This document shows positions 21,608-30,019 of a stretch of DNA of 64,000 nucleotides, one piece after another; the first letter of the stretch is position 1, and each line of letters opens with the position of its first letter. A program made the translations under genes and the position numbers. The notes under the pieces are model-generated. The model was not told the DNA's origin and did not search any database. It saw only the letters and a program-made list of their open reading frames with translations. The stretch is from JAMQKA01 sp043951865 (GTDB taxonomy: Bacteria; Bacteroidota; Rhodothermia; Balneolales; Balneolaceae), in NCBI RefSeq assembly GCF_043951865.1, contig NZ_JBINJF010000024.1:1-64000 (forward strand). Reading direction: 5' to 3'.

Positions 21608-21921
21608 CGTTCAAGCACCCCCGAATTGGATTTATTGGGGAATAGGGAGCTTTGAACCTTGGGCTTGAAATATTTTGGATCTGTAGAATAATATTTTGCC
21701 TTGTGCTTTGTGATTTCGCACTTCTTTTCCTCTACAACTGTGATGATTCCACGCTTTTCAAAGTCGGCCACGTATCGGGTGAGATTGCATCGCTGGATGC
21801 CGGATTTGACAGAGGCCATTTTGGTGGTCATTGGCCTTTCTTTGAGGCATTCATAAAACCTTCGCATTTGAGCCTTTTTCGTTGAGTCTTTCATTGGTCG
21901 TTCCTCTTCTTTGATGTGCAC
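21604..21921 (-). CDS. winged-helix DNA-binding protein of the element
   Basis: 105 residues with a helix-turn-helix around residues 28-58 (MTTKMASVKSGIQRCNLTRY, then VADFEKRGIITVVEE), followed by a wing-like KAKYYSTD. This fits a small winged-helix regulator. The start may be ATG 21894 (MKDSTKK) instead of 21921. It is the first gene of a 4-bp-overlap pair with the two-HTH protein. A plus-strand terminator lies just upstream at 21962. Confidence 0.6.
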   Translation of the reverse strand: MHIKEEERPMKDSTKKAQMRRFYECLKERPMTTKMASVKSGIQRCNLTRYVADFEKRGIITVVEEKKCEITKHKAKYYSTDPKYFKPKVQSSLFPNKSNSGVLER

Positions 21922-21961
21922 TTTTAAAGAATAACCGTATATTTAAACGGTCGTTCTTCGG

Positions 21962-21990
21962 GGTCGTGGTTAGTGCCACGGCCTTTTTTA
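21962..21990 (+). terminator. plus-strand terminator between two minus-strand genes
   Basis: An 8-bp GC-rich stem (GGTCGTGG with CCACGGCC, 6-nt loop) is followed by six T residues on the plus strand. No plus-strand gene ends here, so it implies a short transcript starting inside or upstream of the 105-residue HTH gene. Confidence 0.6.
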
Positions 21991-22221
21991 TTGCACGGGT
22001 TCCAATTCAGATTCTCTTTTCTCTTCAGCTTTGGGATCGGCATAGGGACGGCTCTCAAACCAATTCTCAATGGTTCGAGAATCCCATCCTACACATCGAT
22101 TACTGAATTTTTTTCTGGGTGGGAGTTCGCCTCTCTTCTGCATTCGCCAAATTGTAACGCGGGACACGTTCAACATGTCAGCTAGGTCGGAGGGGCGCAA
22201 AATGTGAAGTGATTTTTCCAT
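21988..22221 (-). CDS. AlpA/excisionase-type HTH protein
   Basis: 77 residues with ILRPSDLADMLNVSRVTIW and RMQKRGELPPRKKFSNRCVG, the MerR-like HTH seen in AlpA regulators and excisionases, including the conserved final W (WDSRTIENW). Such proteins control integrase expression or direct excision in satellites and integrative elements. It is separated from the integrase pair by about 145 bp that may hold a promoter. Confidence 0.8.
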   Translation of the reverse strand: MEKSLHILRPSDLADMLNVSRVTIWRMQKRGELPPRKKFSNRCVGWDSRTIENWFESRPYADPKAEEKRESELEPVQ

Positions 22222-22365
22222 AATTGAAGCAGCTTGTTTAGGGGTTTCCTGTTTCTTTCTGCTTCAGTATAAATAGTATGAAAGGAGGGAAAAATAGACT
22301 TTCTAAAATTCTATAAGTCCTTGGCGCTCAAGGATGAATAATAATTCTTCACTTCTTCTTTTTTT

Positions 22366-22935
22366 TCATTGATGCTTAACTTCCTCCATGCACAAAGTAA
22401 TTGTGCGAATGGGATCCGCATACTCTTTTGAAATGCCTAAATCTTCATCCTTTTCCTCAAGTATCTGTTCTGCGATCCACTTTTGAATAGGATAACCCTC
22501 TTCATCTTTGTTTTCTTCCTCTAGCCTATTCCTGTTTTCTCTATAATAATCCCTTATACCCTTCTTCACCTTGGCATTTTTGGGCGGCCTGCCTCTTTTG
22601 GTTGGCTCCGTACCATCTGCAGATTCTACTTTATAAATCTGATTTTCAGCTTTGTCTATCTCTCTTTCAAATAACCTTAATTTCCGATCAGCCCAATTTG
22701 GTTCAACCTTGCCACCCATTCGATGTGCTCTTAGTTGAGAGAGGCCCGTCTGTAGCTTCTCAACTCTCTTTGTGGGATCATCGATTTTAAGTGTTTTCTT
22801 TATCTCATTATCGTAACGCTCCTGTAAGACTTCAATTTCTCTTCTCAGCTTTTCTTTCTTAGCCTTAAGGTCTTTATAAGCTTTTTCAGTGCTGCGCTCA
22901 ATTTTCACCTTAAAAAATCCATCTTGTTCACTCAT
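22366..22935 (-). CDS. coiled-coil protein with AT-hook-like motif
   Basis: 189 residues. An N-terminal charged helix region (about 15-100) is followed by KRGRPPKNAK near residue 115, an AT-hook-like minor-groove-binding motif, then charged helices with WIAEQILEEKDED. It begins 2 bp after the integrase stop, so it is an operon partner of the recombinase. It could act as an accessory DNA-binding factor; this is inference. Confidence 0.6.
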   Translation of the reverse strand: MSEQDGFFKVKIERSTEKAYKDLKAKKEKLRREIEVLQERYDNEIKKTLKIDDPTKRVEKLQTGLSQLRAHRMGGKVEPNWADRKLRLFEREIDKAENQIYKVESADGTEPTKRGRPPKNAKVKKGIRDYYRENRNRLEEENKDEEGYPIQKWIAEQILEEKDEDLGISKEYADPIRTITLCMEEVKHQ

Positions 22936-22937
22936 AA

Positions 22938-24158
22938 TTATCCAATTTTACCTGCAATTTTTGATTCCTGTTTGTCCTCTAAAATCTGTTTCAGTTTGTG
23001 GCTCCATCGATTCATGGCCTGCCATCTCTCTTCTTTGTATTCATGCTTATTATACGCAGCCGTTATCGTGCTTCCGGCTCCCGGTTTCTTATGGTTTAGG
23101 ATCTTACTCAACACCTGTGGTTGCACGGCTAACCCGGCTAATCGGGTGGCGAAGGTGGTTCTTAAGCTGTGTATATTGAACTCTGGCACCTTAACCCGTT
23201 TTCTTATCCGTTGTGGTGGCTTGCCGGGGTGGGCAATGTGGCCGGATTGTACCGGGCTGGTAAAAACATAATCACTTCCATTACCTAGGCTCTCAAGTAT
23301 ATCAATAGCCATATCGGAAAGGTAAACAAAGTGCTTGGTCTTGTTTTTTGTGTTGGTGGGTGGGATCTCCCATATCCGTTTCTTAAAATCAACATGCTGC
23401 CATTTCATTCTACGGGTTTCCCCACACCGTTGGCCTGTTAGCAGCAAAAATTTAAATAAGCTCCCCACCGGGTCACCATAATCTGTAAAGCCTTTCCAAA
23501 GCTTACGGATCTGCTGGTCATCCAATGCCACATTTTTATACTTAGTGCCCTTATCTTCGCGCTCCGGCGTCTTTATCGTTATTTTTTGGGCAATGTTGGC
23601 ATCAACCAAACCTTTATCCATTGCAAATTGAAAGATCCCGGATAGTATCGTTTGCAAATATTTAGCTTGTCCGGGTGCTGTTTTGGCTTTTTTATTCAAG
23701 AAGCTTATTAGCGTTCTGCGCTTTACGTCCTTTATAGGTAGCTTTGTATTTAACGAACGTGTTATAACCCTTATGCGTCGCTTGTAGTCGTTCTGTGTGT
23801 ATTCTCTTAGGGTCGGCAGATGCTCCTCTTTATAAGCTTCTATTATCTCCTCAAATGTTTTAGGCTTCGGCCTGCTCTTCTTAGCTTTCTTCTCTTCTAA
23901 GGGGTCGGTTCCGTGATTAACTTTGTATTCGAGTTCCCCCGCTTCTTCCCGTGCATCGGCCAAACTGGTTTTGGGAAACCGGCCAATCGTAAATCGTTTT
24001 ACCTTGTCATTAAACCGATACCGATACACGAAAGACTTTGAGCCGTTCGGAGTTATTCTAACAGCCAGGCCGGACGTGTGTTTGTCGTATATCTCAATTC
24101 TCTTTTCCGGTGCTGGATGATTGCGAATAAAGGGATCTGTCAGCTTAAGTTTTGACAT
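22938..24158 (-). CDS. tyrosine recombinase/integrase
   Basis: This 406-residue integrase recombines the tRNA-Thr site. It has an N-terminal arm-binding domain (SGLAVRITPNGSKSFVYRYR), a core-binding region, and a catalytic domain with TGQRCGE (Arg), HSLRTTFATRLA (His-x-x-Arg), LNHKK and the nucleophile Tyr in TAAYNKHEY. I chose ATG 24158 (MSKLKLTDPF); the longer start at 24206 would overlap the arm-type repeat and adds unrelated residues. It lies next to attR, at the end opposite the intact tRNA. Confidence 0.95.
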   Translation of the reverse strand: MSKLKLTDPFIRNHPAPEKRIEIYDKHTSGLAVRITPNGSKSFVYRYRFNDKVKRFTIGRFPKTSLADAREEAGELEYKVNHGTDPLEEKKAKKSRPKPKTFEEIIEAYKEEHLPTLREYTQNDYKRRIRVITRSLNTKLPIKDVKRRTLISFLNKKAKTAPGQAKYLQTILSGIFQFAMDKGLVDANIAQKITIKTPEREDKGTKYKNVALDDQQIRKLWKGFTDYGDPVGSLFKFLLLTGQRCGETRRMKWQHVDFKKRIWEIPPTNTKNKTKHFVYLSDMAIDILESLGNGSDYVFTSPVQSGHIAHPGKPPQRIRKRVKVPEFNIHSLRTTFATRLAGLAVQPQVLSKILNHKKPGAGSTITAAYNKHEYKEERWQAMNRWSHKLKQILEDKQESKIAGKIG

Positions 24159-24180
24159 AATACTATAGATTGAATTTGTG

Positions 24181-24203
24181 CTCTCGGGACAACATAGGGA
24201 CAA
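24181..24203 (+). repeat. arm-type integrase site, right
   Basis: Identical to 16141-16163, direct orientation, between the integrase start and attR. Two GGGACAACA units are spaced by 2 bp. It may also bind integrase at its own promoter. Confidence 0.7.
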
Positions 24204-24319
24204 CAAATATTTTAACGCCCTGAAACATTGTTCAATACAAAGTATCCTTTAAAGCCATGATATTCAACAGTTTAAGCAACATTTTTAACGGAAGTGAAAC
24301 ATTGCGAAACTCATACCTT

Positions 24320-24370
24320 AACGCTCTCGTAAAGCGTAGGTCGTCGGTTCGAATCCGATCTTCGGCTCTC
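24320..24370 (+). other. attR core (duplicated tRNA-Thr 3' part)
   Basis: Right copy of the 51-bp repeat. It starts at the anticodon stem and lacks the 5' part of the tRNA, so it is not a functional tRNA. It is the original chromosomal 3' end displaced by integration. Confidence 0.92.
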
Positions 24371-24531
24371 ACCTCCTCCCATTGTAACTTTTGCTTACCC
24401 CACAGAACGTTGATCCCACGAAAAAATGTTTGAAAAAGTAATATTGCGATAGTTTTAAACACAGTGAGGCTTTGGCCGCGGACAACATCCGGGTTGGCAA
24501 AGTCTCTGCATAACACGAGGGAGGTCACAAT

Positions 24532-24840
24532 ATGTATGAAGATTTAGCAGAAGCCGTAGAGGATGTACAGGAGAAAGGGTATACTCATCTGTTTGAAGTG
24601 GAGGAAGATGTGCTATGCTGCGAGGAAAAAGAAAAAGAGCAGCGTTATCCTGTGGATCAGCTTACAATTGTTGCAACCTACCAGTTTGACCAGGGAACGG
24701 ACCCGGGAGACGATTCTGCGCTGTACCTGATCGAGACCGATTCGGGCGTGAAGGGCTACCTGGTGGGAGGTTCTACGATCTACAAGGATCGGGAAAAAGC
24801 GGAATTCCTGGATCAATTGTTGTGGAAAAATAATTTTTAA
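24532..24840 (+). CDS. small conserved protein (Bacteroidota family of unknown function)
   Basis: 102 residues, acidic, with an EDLAEAVEDVQEKGYTHLF start, a CC pair in EEDVLCCEEKEKE, and VKGYLVGG near the end. It matches a short Bacteroidota family that databases often label phosphoribosylpyrophosphate synthetase; the size is far below a real PRPP synthetase, so that label should not be taken literally. A GGGAGGT site lies upstream of ATG 24532. It is the first chromosomal gene right of attR. Confidence 0.75.
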   Translation: MYEDLAEAVEDVQEKGYTHLFEVEEDVLCCEEKEKEQRYPVDQLTIVATYQFDQGTDPGDDSALYLIETDSGVKGYLVGGSTIYKDREKAEFLDQLLWKNNF

Positions 24841-24894
24841 AAAAGGAGCCTTTCCTGTTGCATGGAATTGGAAAAAGGTTGTAATATAGCAGGT

Positions 24895-24956
24895 AATCAT
24901 CCGACAGGATGAGGGTCCAATGCTGTTCGCTACGGGCAGCGTCTGGGACCATAACC
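24895..24956. other. two tandem small hairpins of unknown role
   Basis: CATCC/GGATG and GGTCC with inner GCTG/CAGC and GGGACC lie in series between the 102-residue gene and the basic micro-ORF. They could be a structured leader. Weak evidence. Confidence 0.25.
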
Positions 24957-24966
24957 TGACAACTGC

Positions 24967-25074
24967 ATGGTGCTTAAAATGGATAAAAAGCCGAATAAAC
25001 CATCCAAAAAAGAAGCCAAGGCATCTTCGGAAAGACCGAAGGCCGAAAGCAAACCGAAAAGCAACAAGAAGTAA
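24967..25074 (+). CDS. 35-residue Lys/Pro/Ser-rich basic peptide
   Basis: An ORF from ATG 24967 (or ATG 24979) encodes MDKKPNKPSKKEAKASS followed by more Lys, Ala, Pro and Glu. The low-complexity composition resembles tails of histone-like proteins. No family recognised. It is followed by a terminator at 25135, which supports a transcribed unit. Confidence 0.35.
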   Translation: MVLKMDKKPNKPSKKEAKASSERPKAESKPKSNKK

Positions 25075-25134
25075 TTCTTGAATCCAACTTGTTCCGCATG
25101 GTTGAATGGGAATCAAGTTAATGGGTAAATTGAG

Positions 25135-25184
25135 AGCTGGCCCCGGGCAGGCGGATGTATCGAAGCCCGGAGGCCGGCTTTTTT
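25135..25184 (+). terminator. Rho-independent terminator
   Basis: The stem AGCTGGCCCCGGGC pairs with GCCCGGAGGCCGGCT around a 12-16-nt loop with small bulges and is followed by a T-run, before the cyclotransferase gene. Confidence 0.75.
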
Positions 25185-25200
25185 ATTAATGTAGTTTACG

Positions 25201-25641
25201 ATGTCTATATCAGAAGAGCGAGAGTACCTGTTTGTGTACGGTTCACTGCAGCGTGGTGCCAGCCATCCCGCCCATCGCATATTATCAGCGTTTGCTGATT
25301 ATATATGCAAGGCTGAATTCCATGGGCATCTTTTTTTGGTGGAAGATTATCCCGGTGCGGTTTCGGCATGTGGAGATGCCAGCCGGATACGGGGCGAACT
25401 GTACCTGCTCAGTGACGCCCAAAAAGCGTTTGAGCGGCTGGATCGGTATGAGGGTTATGACGCCTTTGATCCGGATAATAGCCTGTATGTACGGAAAAAG
25501 GAGAGTGTGTGGGTTGCTTCATCAGAATATGTCAATCCTGTTACAGCCTGGATATATCTTTATAATCGTTCAACGGATGGATTAACGGAGATACGGTCGG
25601 GTGACTACCTTTCATACATTCGACAGCAGGATCTTTGTTGA
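25201..25641 (+). CDS. gamma-glutamylcyclotransferase-like protein
   Basis: 146 residues of the GGCT/AIG2-like fold: VYGSLQRG near residue 12 binds substrate, YPGAV near 50, and LDRYEG near 80 supplies the catalytic Glu. Members release 5-oxoproline from gamma-glutamyl groups, for example in glutathione or amine metabolism. The exact substrate is not known. It stands alone between a terminator and rlpA. Confidence 0.85.
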   Translation: MSISEEREYLFVYGSLQRGASHPAHRILSAFADYICKAEFHGHLFLVEDYPGAVSACGDASRIRGELYLLSDAQKAFERLDRYEGYDAFDPDNSLYVRKKESVWVASSEYVNPVTAWIYLYNRSTDGLTEIRSGDYLSYIRQQDLC

Positions 25642-25732
25642 AGGGGATGTGATTTTTAGCTGTTTCTTTGCCTGTATATTATTATCATTTCCAAAAATAT
25701 ATTATCTGCAACGTTAAATAAATCAACCTGGT

Positions 25733-26407
25733 TTGTTACAACGACCTACTTTTGTTCTGCTGGCCCTGTCTCTGCTGGTAATATTAAGCTCATGTGGTAT
25801 AACTTCCCGGGTGACGGAACCGTCCCGGCCTGCTCCCGGCCGGATGAACAAGGCTATCGAAACCGGAGTTGCCAGCTGGTACGGGCCCAACTTTCACGGG
25901 AAGATGACAGCAAACGGAGAGATCTACAATATGAATGCAATGACTGCGGCTCACCGCACGCTTCCGTTCAATACGTTTGTTCGGGTACAAAATGTCGACA
26001 ATGACAAGTCGGTTGTGGTAAGAATAAATGACCGGGGACCGTTTAAAGACAACCGTATCATTGATCTCTCACGGAAGGCCGCCCGGGAAATTGAAATGAT
26101 CGGTCCGGGTACGGCCAACGTCCGGCTCTATGTAGTTGAAGGAGACAGGCAGCAGATCATGAACCGGGATCTCAAAGTTTCAACATACACGGTACAGGTC
26201 GGATCGTATGAGGATGAGAGTCGCGCAGTCGATGTGTCAAATGAGATTGAAGGGACCAGGATAGAACAGTTTACTTTGAATGACGGAACAAGCGTGTATC
26301 GCGTTTACTACGGTATTTTTACCGATAAGGCAAAGGCTGAGAAAGAGCAGCAAAGGCTCGAACGCCGGGGATATAATGGGTATGTAAAACAACTGGAGAA
26401 CTCGTAG
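25733..26407 (+). CDS. rlpA: RlpA-family lipoprotein with SPOR domain
   Basis: 224 residues. A hydrophobic signal ends in the lipobox LSSC (Cys at about 21), then comes a double-psi beta-barrel (GVASWYGPNFHGKMT, later INDRGPF) as in septal lytic transglycosylases, then a C-terminal SPOR domain (YTVQVGSYEDESRA) that binds denuded septal peptidoglycan. It should act at the division site in the outer membrane. The start is TTG 25733; no other start gives a complete signal sequence. Confidence 0.92.
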   Translation: MLQRPTFVLLALSLLVILSSCGITSRVTEPSRPAPGRMNKAIETGVASWYGPNFHGKMTANGEIYNMNAMTAAHRTLPFNTFVRVQNVDNDKSVVVRINDRGPFKDNRIIDLSRKAAREIEMIGPGTANVRLYVVEGDRQQIMNRDLKVSTYTVQVGSYEDESRAVDVSNEIEGTRIEQFTLNDGTSVYRVYYGIFTDKAKAEKEQQRLERRGYNGYVKQLENS

Positions 26408-26687
26408 GTTTCTGGCATTTTATATGTAAGGAAACCTGGTAAGGGATTGTGTACGGGCAAGATAATGACGTGGCTTTCCCCGTGATGCCTGATTGACCAT
26501 TTGCTACAATAGTGCATATGCCAATAAATATTGCTTCTCTCGGATGGAATCGACCTGGTTTAGCCTGGAAAATAGGGTGATCTTTGAAATCCATATAAAG
26601 GTGGAGATCTTAGCAGACTATTATCCGGAATGTTGGGCGCCCGTTTATAGTTATTTCCTTCGGTTATCAACCTAAAAGAGAGCATTT
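26408..26687. other. intergenic region before crtI
   Basis: About 280 bp. No gene, terminator or repeat could be supported; possible crtI promoter region. Confidence 0.3.
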
Positions 26688-28166
26688 ATGCGTAAAAAAA
26701 TAATAGTTATTGGCAGCGGCTTTGGAGGATTGGCAACAGCGTCCCGACTGCTTTCCCGCGGACATGAAGTAGAACTGTTTGAAAAAAGGGATAAGATCGG
26801 CGGCCGGGCGTACGTCTATCAGCTAAATGGGTTCACGTTTGATGGCGGTCCCACCGTGATTACTGCTCCATTCCTGTTTGACGAGATCTTTGAGGCGGCG
26901 GGTAAAAGAAGGGAAGATTATATCGAGTTTGTTCCCTGCGATCCTTTTTATCGTATTTTTAATCATGAGGGCAGGAAGTTTGATTACAACGGAGATCACG
27001 CTTTCGTGCTGAGCGAAATTGAAAAATGGAATCCCGGAGACAAGCAGGGATACACCGAATTTCTTAACAGCACCAAGGCTATTTTTAATAAGGGATTTAC
27101 AGAACTTGCCGATCAGCCGTTCCACAATATTTGGGAGATGGTAAAAGTCATTCCCGACCTGCTTAAGCTGGAATCTTATAAAACAGTATATCGCTACGTG
27201 TCTCAGTATATTGAAAATGAGTTTCTGCGGAGGGTGTTTTCCTTTCATCCGCTGCTGGTGGGTGGCAACCCGTTTGATACGACCTCGATATACGCGATGA
27301 TTCATTACCTGGAACGCGAATGGGGTGTCCATTATGCCACGGGGGGAACCGGATCGATCGTAAACGGGCTGGGTCGATTGATTGAAGAGCAGGGCGGGAC
27401 GATACACCTCAATGCAGAGGTGGATGAAATACTGGTTGAAGAGGGTCGCGCCCGGGGGGTACGGTTGGCAGGTGGAGAGGTGCACCAGGCCGATCAGGTT
27501 GTTTCTAATGCGGATGTTGCCTATACGTACCGGCACATGCTGCCGGAATCCGTTCGGTCGACTTATACAAATCAGAAAATTGACAAGATGAGGTACAGCA
27601 TGTCCCTGTTTGTTATTTATTTTGGGACCGACCGCCGGTACCTGGATTCGGGACTTGCTCACCACAATATTATTCTGGGTGAACGGTACAGGGGACTGCT
27701 TGAGGATATTTTTCACCACCATAAGCTGGCAGATGATTTTTCGTTGTACCTGCATATGCCAACCAAAACGGATCCCTCACTGGCGCCGGAGGGATGTGAA
27801 GCTTTTTATGTACTCTCACCCGTACCCAATCTTGGAAGCAACACGGATTGGGAGGAGAAGGCACCGGAATATCGTGATGCTATCATGGACTTTCTGGAGG
27901 AGAACTATCTGCCGGATCTGCAGGAGCATATTATTGCCGAACACTACATCGATCCTATTCACTTTAAAAAGACCCTGAACAGTTACAGGGGTTCAGCGTT
28001 TTCTGTTGAACCGATTTTGACTCAATCGGCCTGGTTCCGGCCGCACAACAAGTCGGAGGATGTTGAAGATCTGTTTTTTGTGGGGGCGGGTACGCATCCG
28101 GGGGCCGGACTGCCGGGGGTGCTCTCGTCCGCAAAAATTGCAGAAAAGCTAATCGGACCGGCATAA
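26688..28166 (+). CDS. crtI: phytoene desaturase (CrtI family)
   Basis: 492 residues with the N-terminal FAD-binding VIGSGFGGLATASRL, FDGGPTVITAP, HYATGGTGSIVNGLGRLI, and a C-terminal FVGAGTHPGAGLPGVLSSA, the signature of carotenoid desaturases. It should convert phytoene toward lycopene. crtB and crtY are not adjacent; crtZ lies 27 kb away at 55018, so carotenoid genes are dispersed. A short GC hairpin follows the stop. Confidence 0.93.
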   Translation: MRKKIIVIGSGFGGLATASRLLSRGHEVELFEKRDKIGGRAYVYQLNGFTFDGGPTVITAPFLFDEIFEAAGKRREDYIEFVPCDPFYRIFNHEGRKFDYNGDHAFVLSEIEKWNPGDKQGYTEFLNSTKAIFNKGFTELADQPFHNIWEMVKVIPDLLKLESYKTVYRYVSQYIENEFLRRVFSFHPLLVGGNPFDTTSIYAMIHYLEREWGVHYATGGTGSIVNGLGRLIEEQGGTIHLNAEVDEILVEEGRARGVRLAGGEVHQADQVVSNADVAYTYRHMLPESVRSTYTNQKIDKMRYSMSLFVIYFGTDRRYLDSGLAHHNIILGERYRGLLEDIFHHHKLADDFSLYLHMPTKTDPSLAPEGCEAFYVLSPVPNLGSNTDWEEKAPEYRDAIMDFLEENYLPDLQEHIIAEHYIDPIHFKKTLNSYRGSAFSVEPILTQSAWFRPHNKSEDVEDLFFVGAGTHPGAGLPGVLSSAKIAEKLIGPA

Positions 28167-28225
28167 AATGAAAAGGCCGGACCTATAAAAGCCCGGCTTC
28201 TCACATATGCTTCTGGTTATAGGGA

Positions 28226-28360
28226 GGACTTTGCAAGAGTCATTTTGGCCAATAGCGGCATTTTCGCGGATTCGAAATCCTCATTTATGAGAGATAAACT
28301 GCGGTTCCGAATCCGTTCAGGAGTTGATCTTGACCAAAACTCCTGGCTTTTTCAAAGCTC
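28226..28360. repeat. repeat family C, copy 1
   Basis: 135 bp with related ends (GGACTTTGCAAGAG, and CTTTTTCAAAGCTC). The reverse complement of 47346-47480 matches it along the whole length, with identical blocks such as GAAATCCTCATTTAT. It lies 13 bp after the transaldolase stop. The ends resemble those of family A. Confidence 0.85.
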
Positions 28361-28373
28361 TCTAATATTTGAA

Positions 28374-29036
28374 TTATCTGGCTTTCACTTCTTCCTGGAG
28401 GGCATCCCAGTCGGCCAGGAACTTTTCAAGGCCCCGATCTGTCAGCGGATGCTCGAGCAGCTGTTCTATGACGTTGAGAGGCATGGTGGCTACATCGGCT
28501 CCCAGGCGCATACACTCCAGCACGTGCATCGGGTGCCGGATGCTGGCTGCGAGTACTTCTGTTTCGAGCCCGTAGTTGTCATAAATGGTAACCACATCCT
28601 CAATAAGCTGGATTCCGTCAGTCGTAATATCATCCAGCCGACCGATGAAAGGGGAGATATAGGTAGCACCTGCTTTGGCAGCTATCAGTGCCTGGGGAGC
28701 GGAAAAGCAGAGCGTGCAGTTGATTTTGATGCCTTCCCCGGAAAGTGTCTTAATCGCCTTGATACCATCTTTAATCAAGGGCACTTTAACAACAACATTA
28801 TCGGCAATGGCGGCCAGGTGCCGTCCTTCAGCCACAATGTCTTCATACGTAGTTGAAACAACCTCGGCCGAAACATCACCCGTGACGATATTGCATATTT
28901 TGGCAATATGCCCCTCAAAATCCTCGACTCCAATTTTAGCGCAGAGACTGGGATTTGTTGTTACACCATCTAACACACCTAGGTCGTTCGCTTCCTGTAT
29001 TTCATCCAGGTCAGCGGTGTCAATAAAAAATTTCAT
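28374..29036 (-). CDS. tal: transaldolase (TalC/FSA subfamily)
   Basis: 220 residues, the short (about 220) transaldolase type. It opens MKFFIDTADLDEIQEA, has VTTNPSLCAK, the Schiff-base lysine in VKVPLIKDGIKAI, and INCTLCFSAPQAL, SPFIGRLDD. It moves dihydroxyacetone between sugar phosphates in the pentose phosphate pathway; fructose-6-phosphate aldolase activity is the alternative in this subfamily. A C-family repeat sits directly downstream. Confidence 0.94.
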   Translation of the reverse strand: MKFFIDTADLDEIQEANDLGVLDGVTTNPSLCAKIGVEDFEGHIAKICNIVTGDVSAEVVSTTYEDIVAEGRHLAAIADNVVVKVPLIKDGIKAIKTLSGEGIKINCTLCFSAPQALIAAKAGATYISPFIGRLDDITTDGIQLIEDVVTIYDNYGLETEVLAASIRHPMHVLECMRLGADVATMPLNVIEQLLEHPLTDRGLEKFLADWDALQEEVKAR

Positions 29037-29226
29037 AACGGAATATTGATTTTATGGTTGGTTCTTCACTTAATCCACGTTTAAGATAAAAAAATATTGC
29101 TGAAACTTTAATATGTATCTATCATGTTGCATATTAACAGAGGGCAGCAAAATAGTTGTCCGGTTTTTTAATAAATAGTTGGTATCTATCTACAAAAGCT
29201 TAACAAAATAAAGGATTTTAAGCAGT

Positions 29227-29544
29227 ATGAGCCGTTCTAAAGATTTTACCCTTGGAGTACTGTCCGGCGCACTGGTGGGGTCGGTAATTGCCCTTCTGTA
29301 CGCGCCAGACAAAGGAAGTAATACCCGTAATGTGATCTCTTATCGCCTGAGCAACTACCTGGATGAACTTACCCACGTGATTGACAAATTGTCTGATGAA
29401 AAGCACGCCATCTCTGAAGCCAAACGAAAAGGCGATGAGGTCGTGGAAGATGCACGCAAGCGAGCGGAAGACTTGATCCGAGAGGCGGAGGACCTGTTGC
29501 ACACTATTGAAGAAACAAAAAACGAGGAAGAAGTGGACTCGTAG
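29227..29544 (+). CDS. YtxH domain protein
   Basis: 105 residues with an N-terminal glycine-rich membrane segment (FTLGVLSGALVGSVIALLYA, PDKG) followed by a charged amphipathic helix. This is the YtxH pattern, found in stress-related and membrane-associated small proteins. Its role here is unknown. The following intergenic region is filled by nested repeats. Confidence 0.85.
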   Translation: MSRSKDFTLGVLSGALVGSVIALLYAPDKGSNTRNVISYRLSNYLDELTHVIDKLSDEKHAISEAKRKGDEVVEDARKRAEDLIREAEDLLHTIEETKNEEEVDS

Positions 29545-29656
29545 GGTACAATAAAGAGAGCGTCGGGTCCATATAAGAGATCCGTAATCCAGGGTTGTAG
29601 GAAATCAAAATAATTGTTCCATAAGCCACTCCTGTATATTGTCGGTACGAAAATGA

Positions 29657-30019
29657 CTAACCTGCATTTTTCACCAGGAAATTTGTTCTTCTGCAAGTCG
29701 AAGGGAAAGTGGCCGCGCAGACGTACCTTCGTACTTGAGCAGGCGATTTCCCCATTTAAGGGGGCTTTGCAAAACCCTCAAGTTCTCGTTCTGAGGGAGT
29801 TATACTCTCGTTAAAAGGGCACCAAGGTCGGTAGTACAACTATCTCCCAACAAAATGGCAGGTTCTGCAAAGGCCCCCTTTAACGCAGCTGGAGGGCAAA
29901 TTTCGCGGCACGTTATCCCCCCTGTTACATACAATGGTCTGCAAAATATGATGTAAGATACTGCCTGCCATTAGGGTACATAATTTCATTAAAAAATTAT
30001 CGTGAGAAATGCAGGCTAA
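29657..30019. repeat. repeat family B, copy 1, interrupted by an A element
   Basis: Terminal inverted repeats CTAACCTGCATTTTTCAC (left) and GTGAGAAATGCAGGCTAA (right). Inner sequence matches copy 2 at 52171-52408. Removing the A insert (29760-29878) and one 5-bp target copy leaves about 239 bp, against 238 bp for copy 2. The flanks AAATGA at 29651-29656 and 30018-30023 may be a target duplication. Confidence 0.85.
29760..29878. mobile_element. repeat family A, copy 1 (MITE-like, nested)
   Basis: 119 bp with imperfect terminal inverted repeats (GGGGGCTTTGCAAAACC and GGTTCTGCAAAGGCCCCC), flanked by a perfect TTTAA duplication at 29755-29759 and 29879-29883. It interrupts a B-family copy. It has no ORF, so any mobilisation would need a transposase elsewhere. 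Confidence 0.88.

Larger units (their letters stand above)
16012..24370. mobile_element. tRNA-Thr-integrated element, about 8.3 kb (satellite or reduced prophage)
   Basis: The bounds are the 51-bp direct repeats 16012-16062 and 24320-24370, one base different, which duplicate the 3' part of tRNA-Thr. Inside are a tyrosine recombinase next to the right end, identical 23-bp arm-type repeats near both ends, HTH regulators, small phage-style ORFs with overlapping starts and stops, two virion-like proteins and a proteasome-like Ntn-hydrolase. Every supported gene reads on the minus strand. No portal, major capsid, large terminase or conjugation gene is visible. The content fits a phage satellite or a strongly reduced prophage; mobility is inferred. 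Confidence 0.88.

Noticed and set aside
24232..24528. ORF across attR
   Set aside because: It reads through the duplicated tRNA fragment, a common false ORF.
24532..24840. PRPP synthetase
   Set aside because: A database label for similar short proteins; the 102-residue length and lack of PRPP motifs do not support it.
28245..28856. Plus-strand ORF of 203 codons opposite the transaldolase
   Set aside because: Its start lies in a C-family repeat and the rest is antisense to a clear transaldolase.
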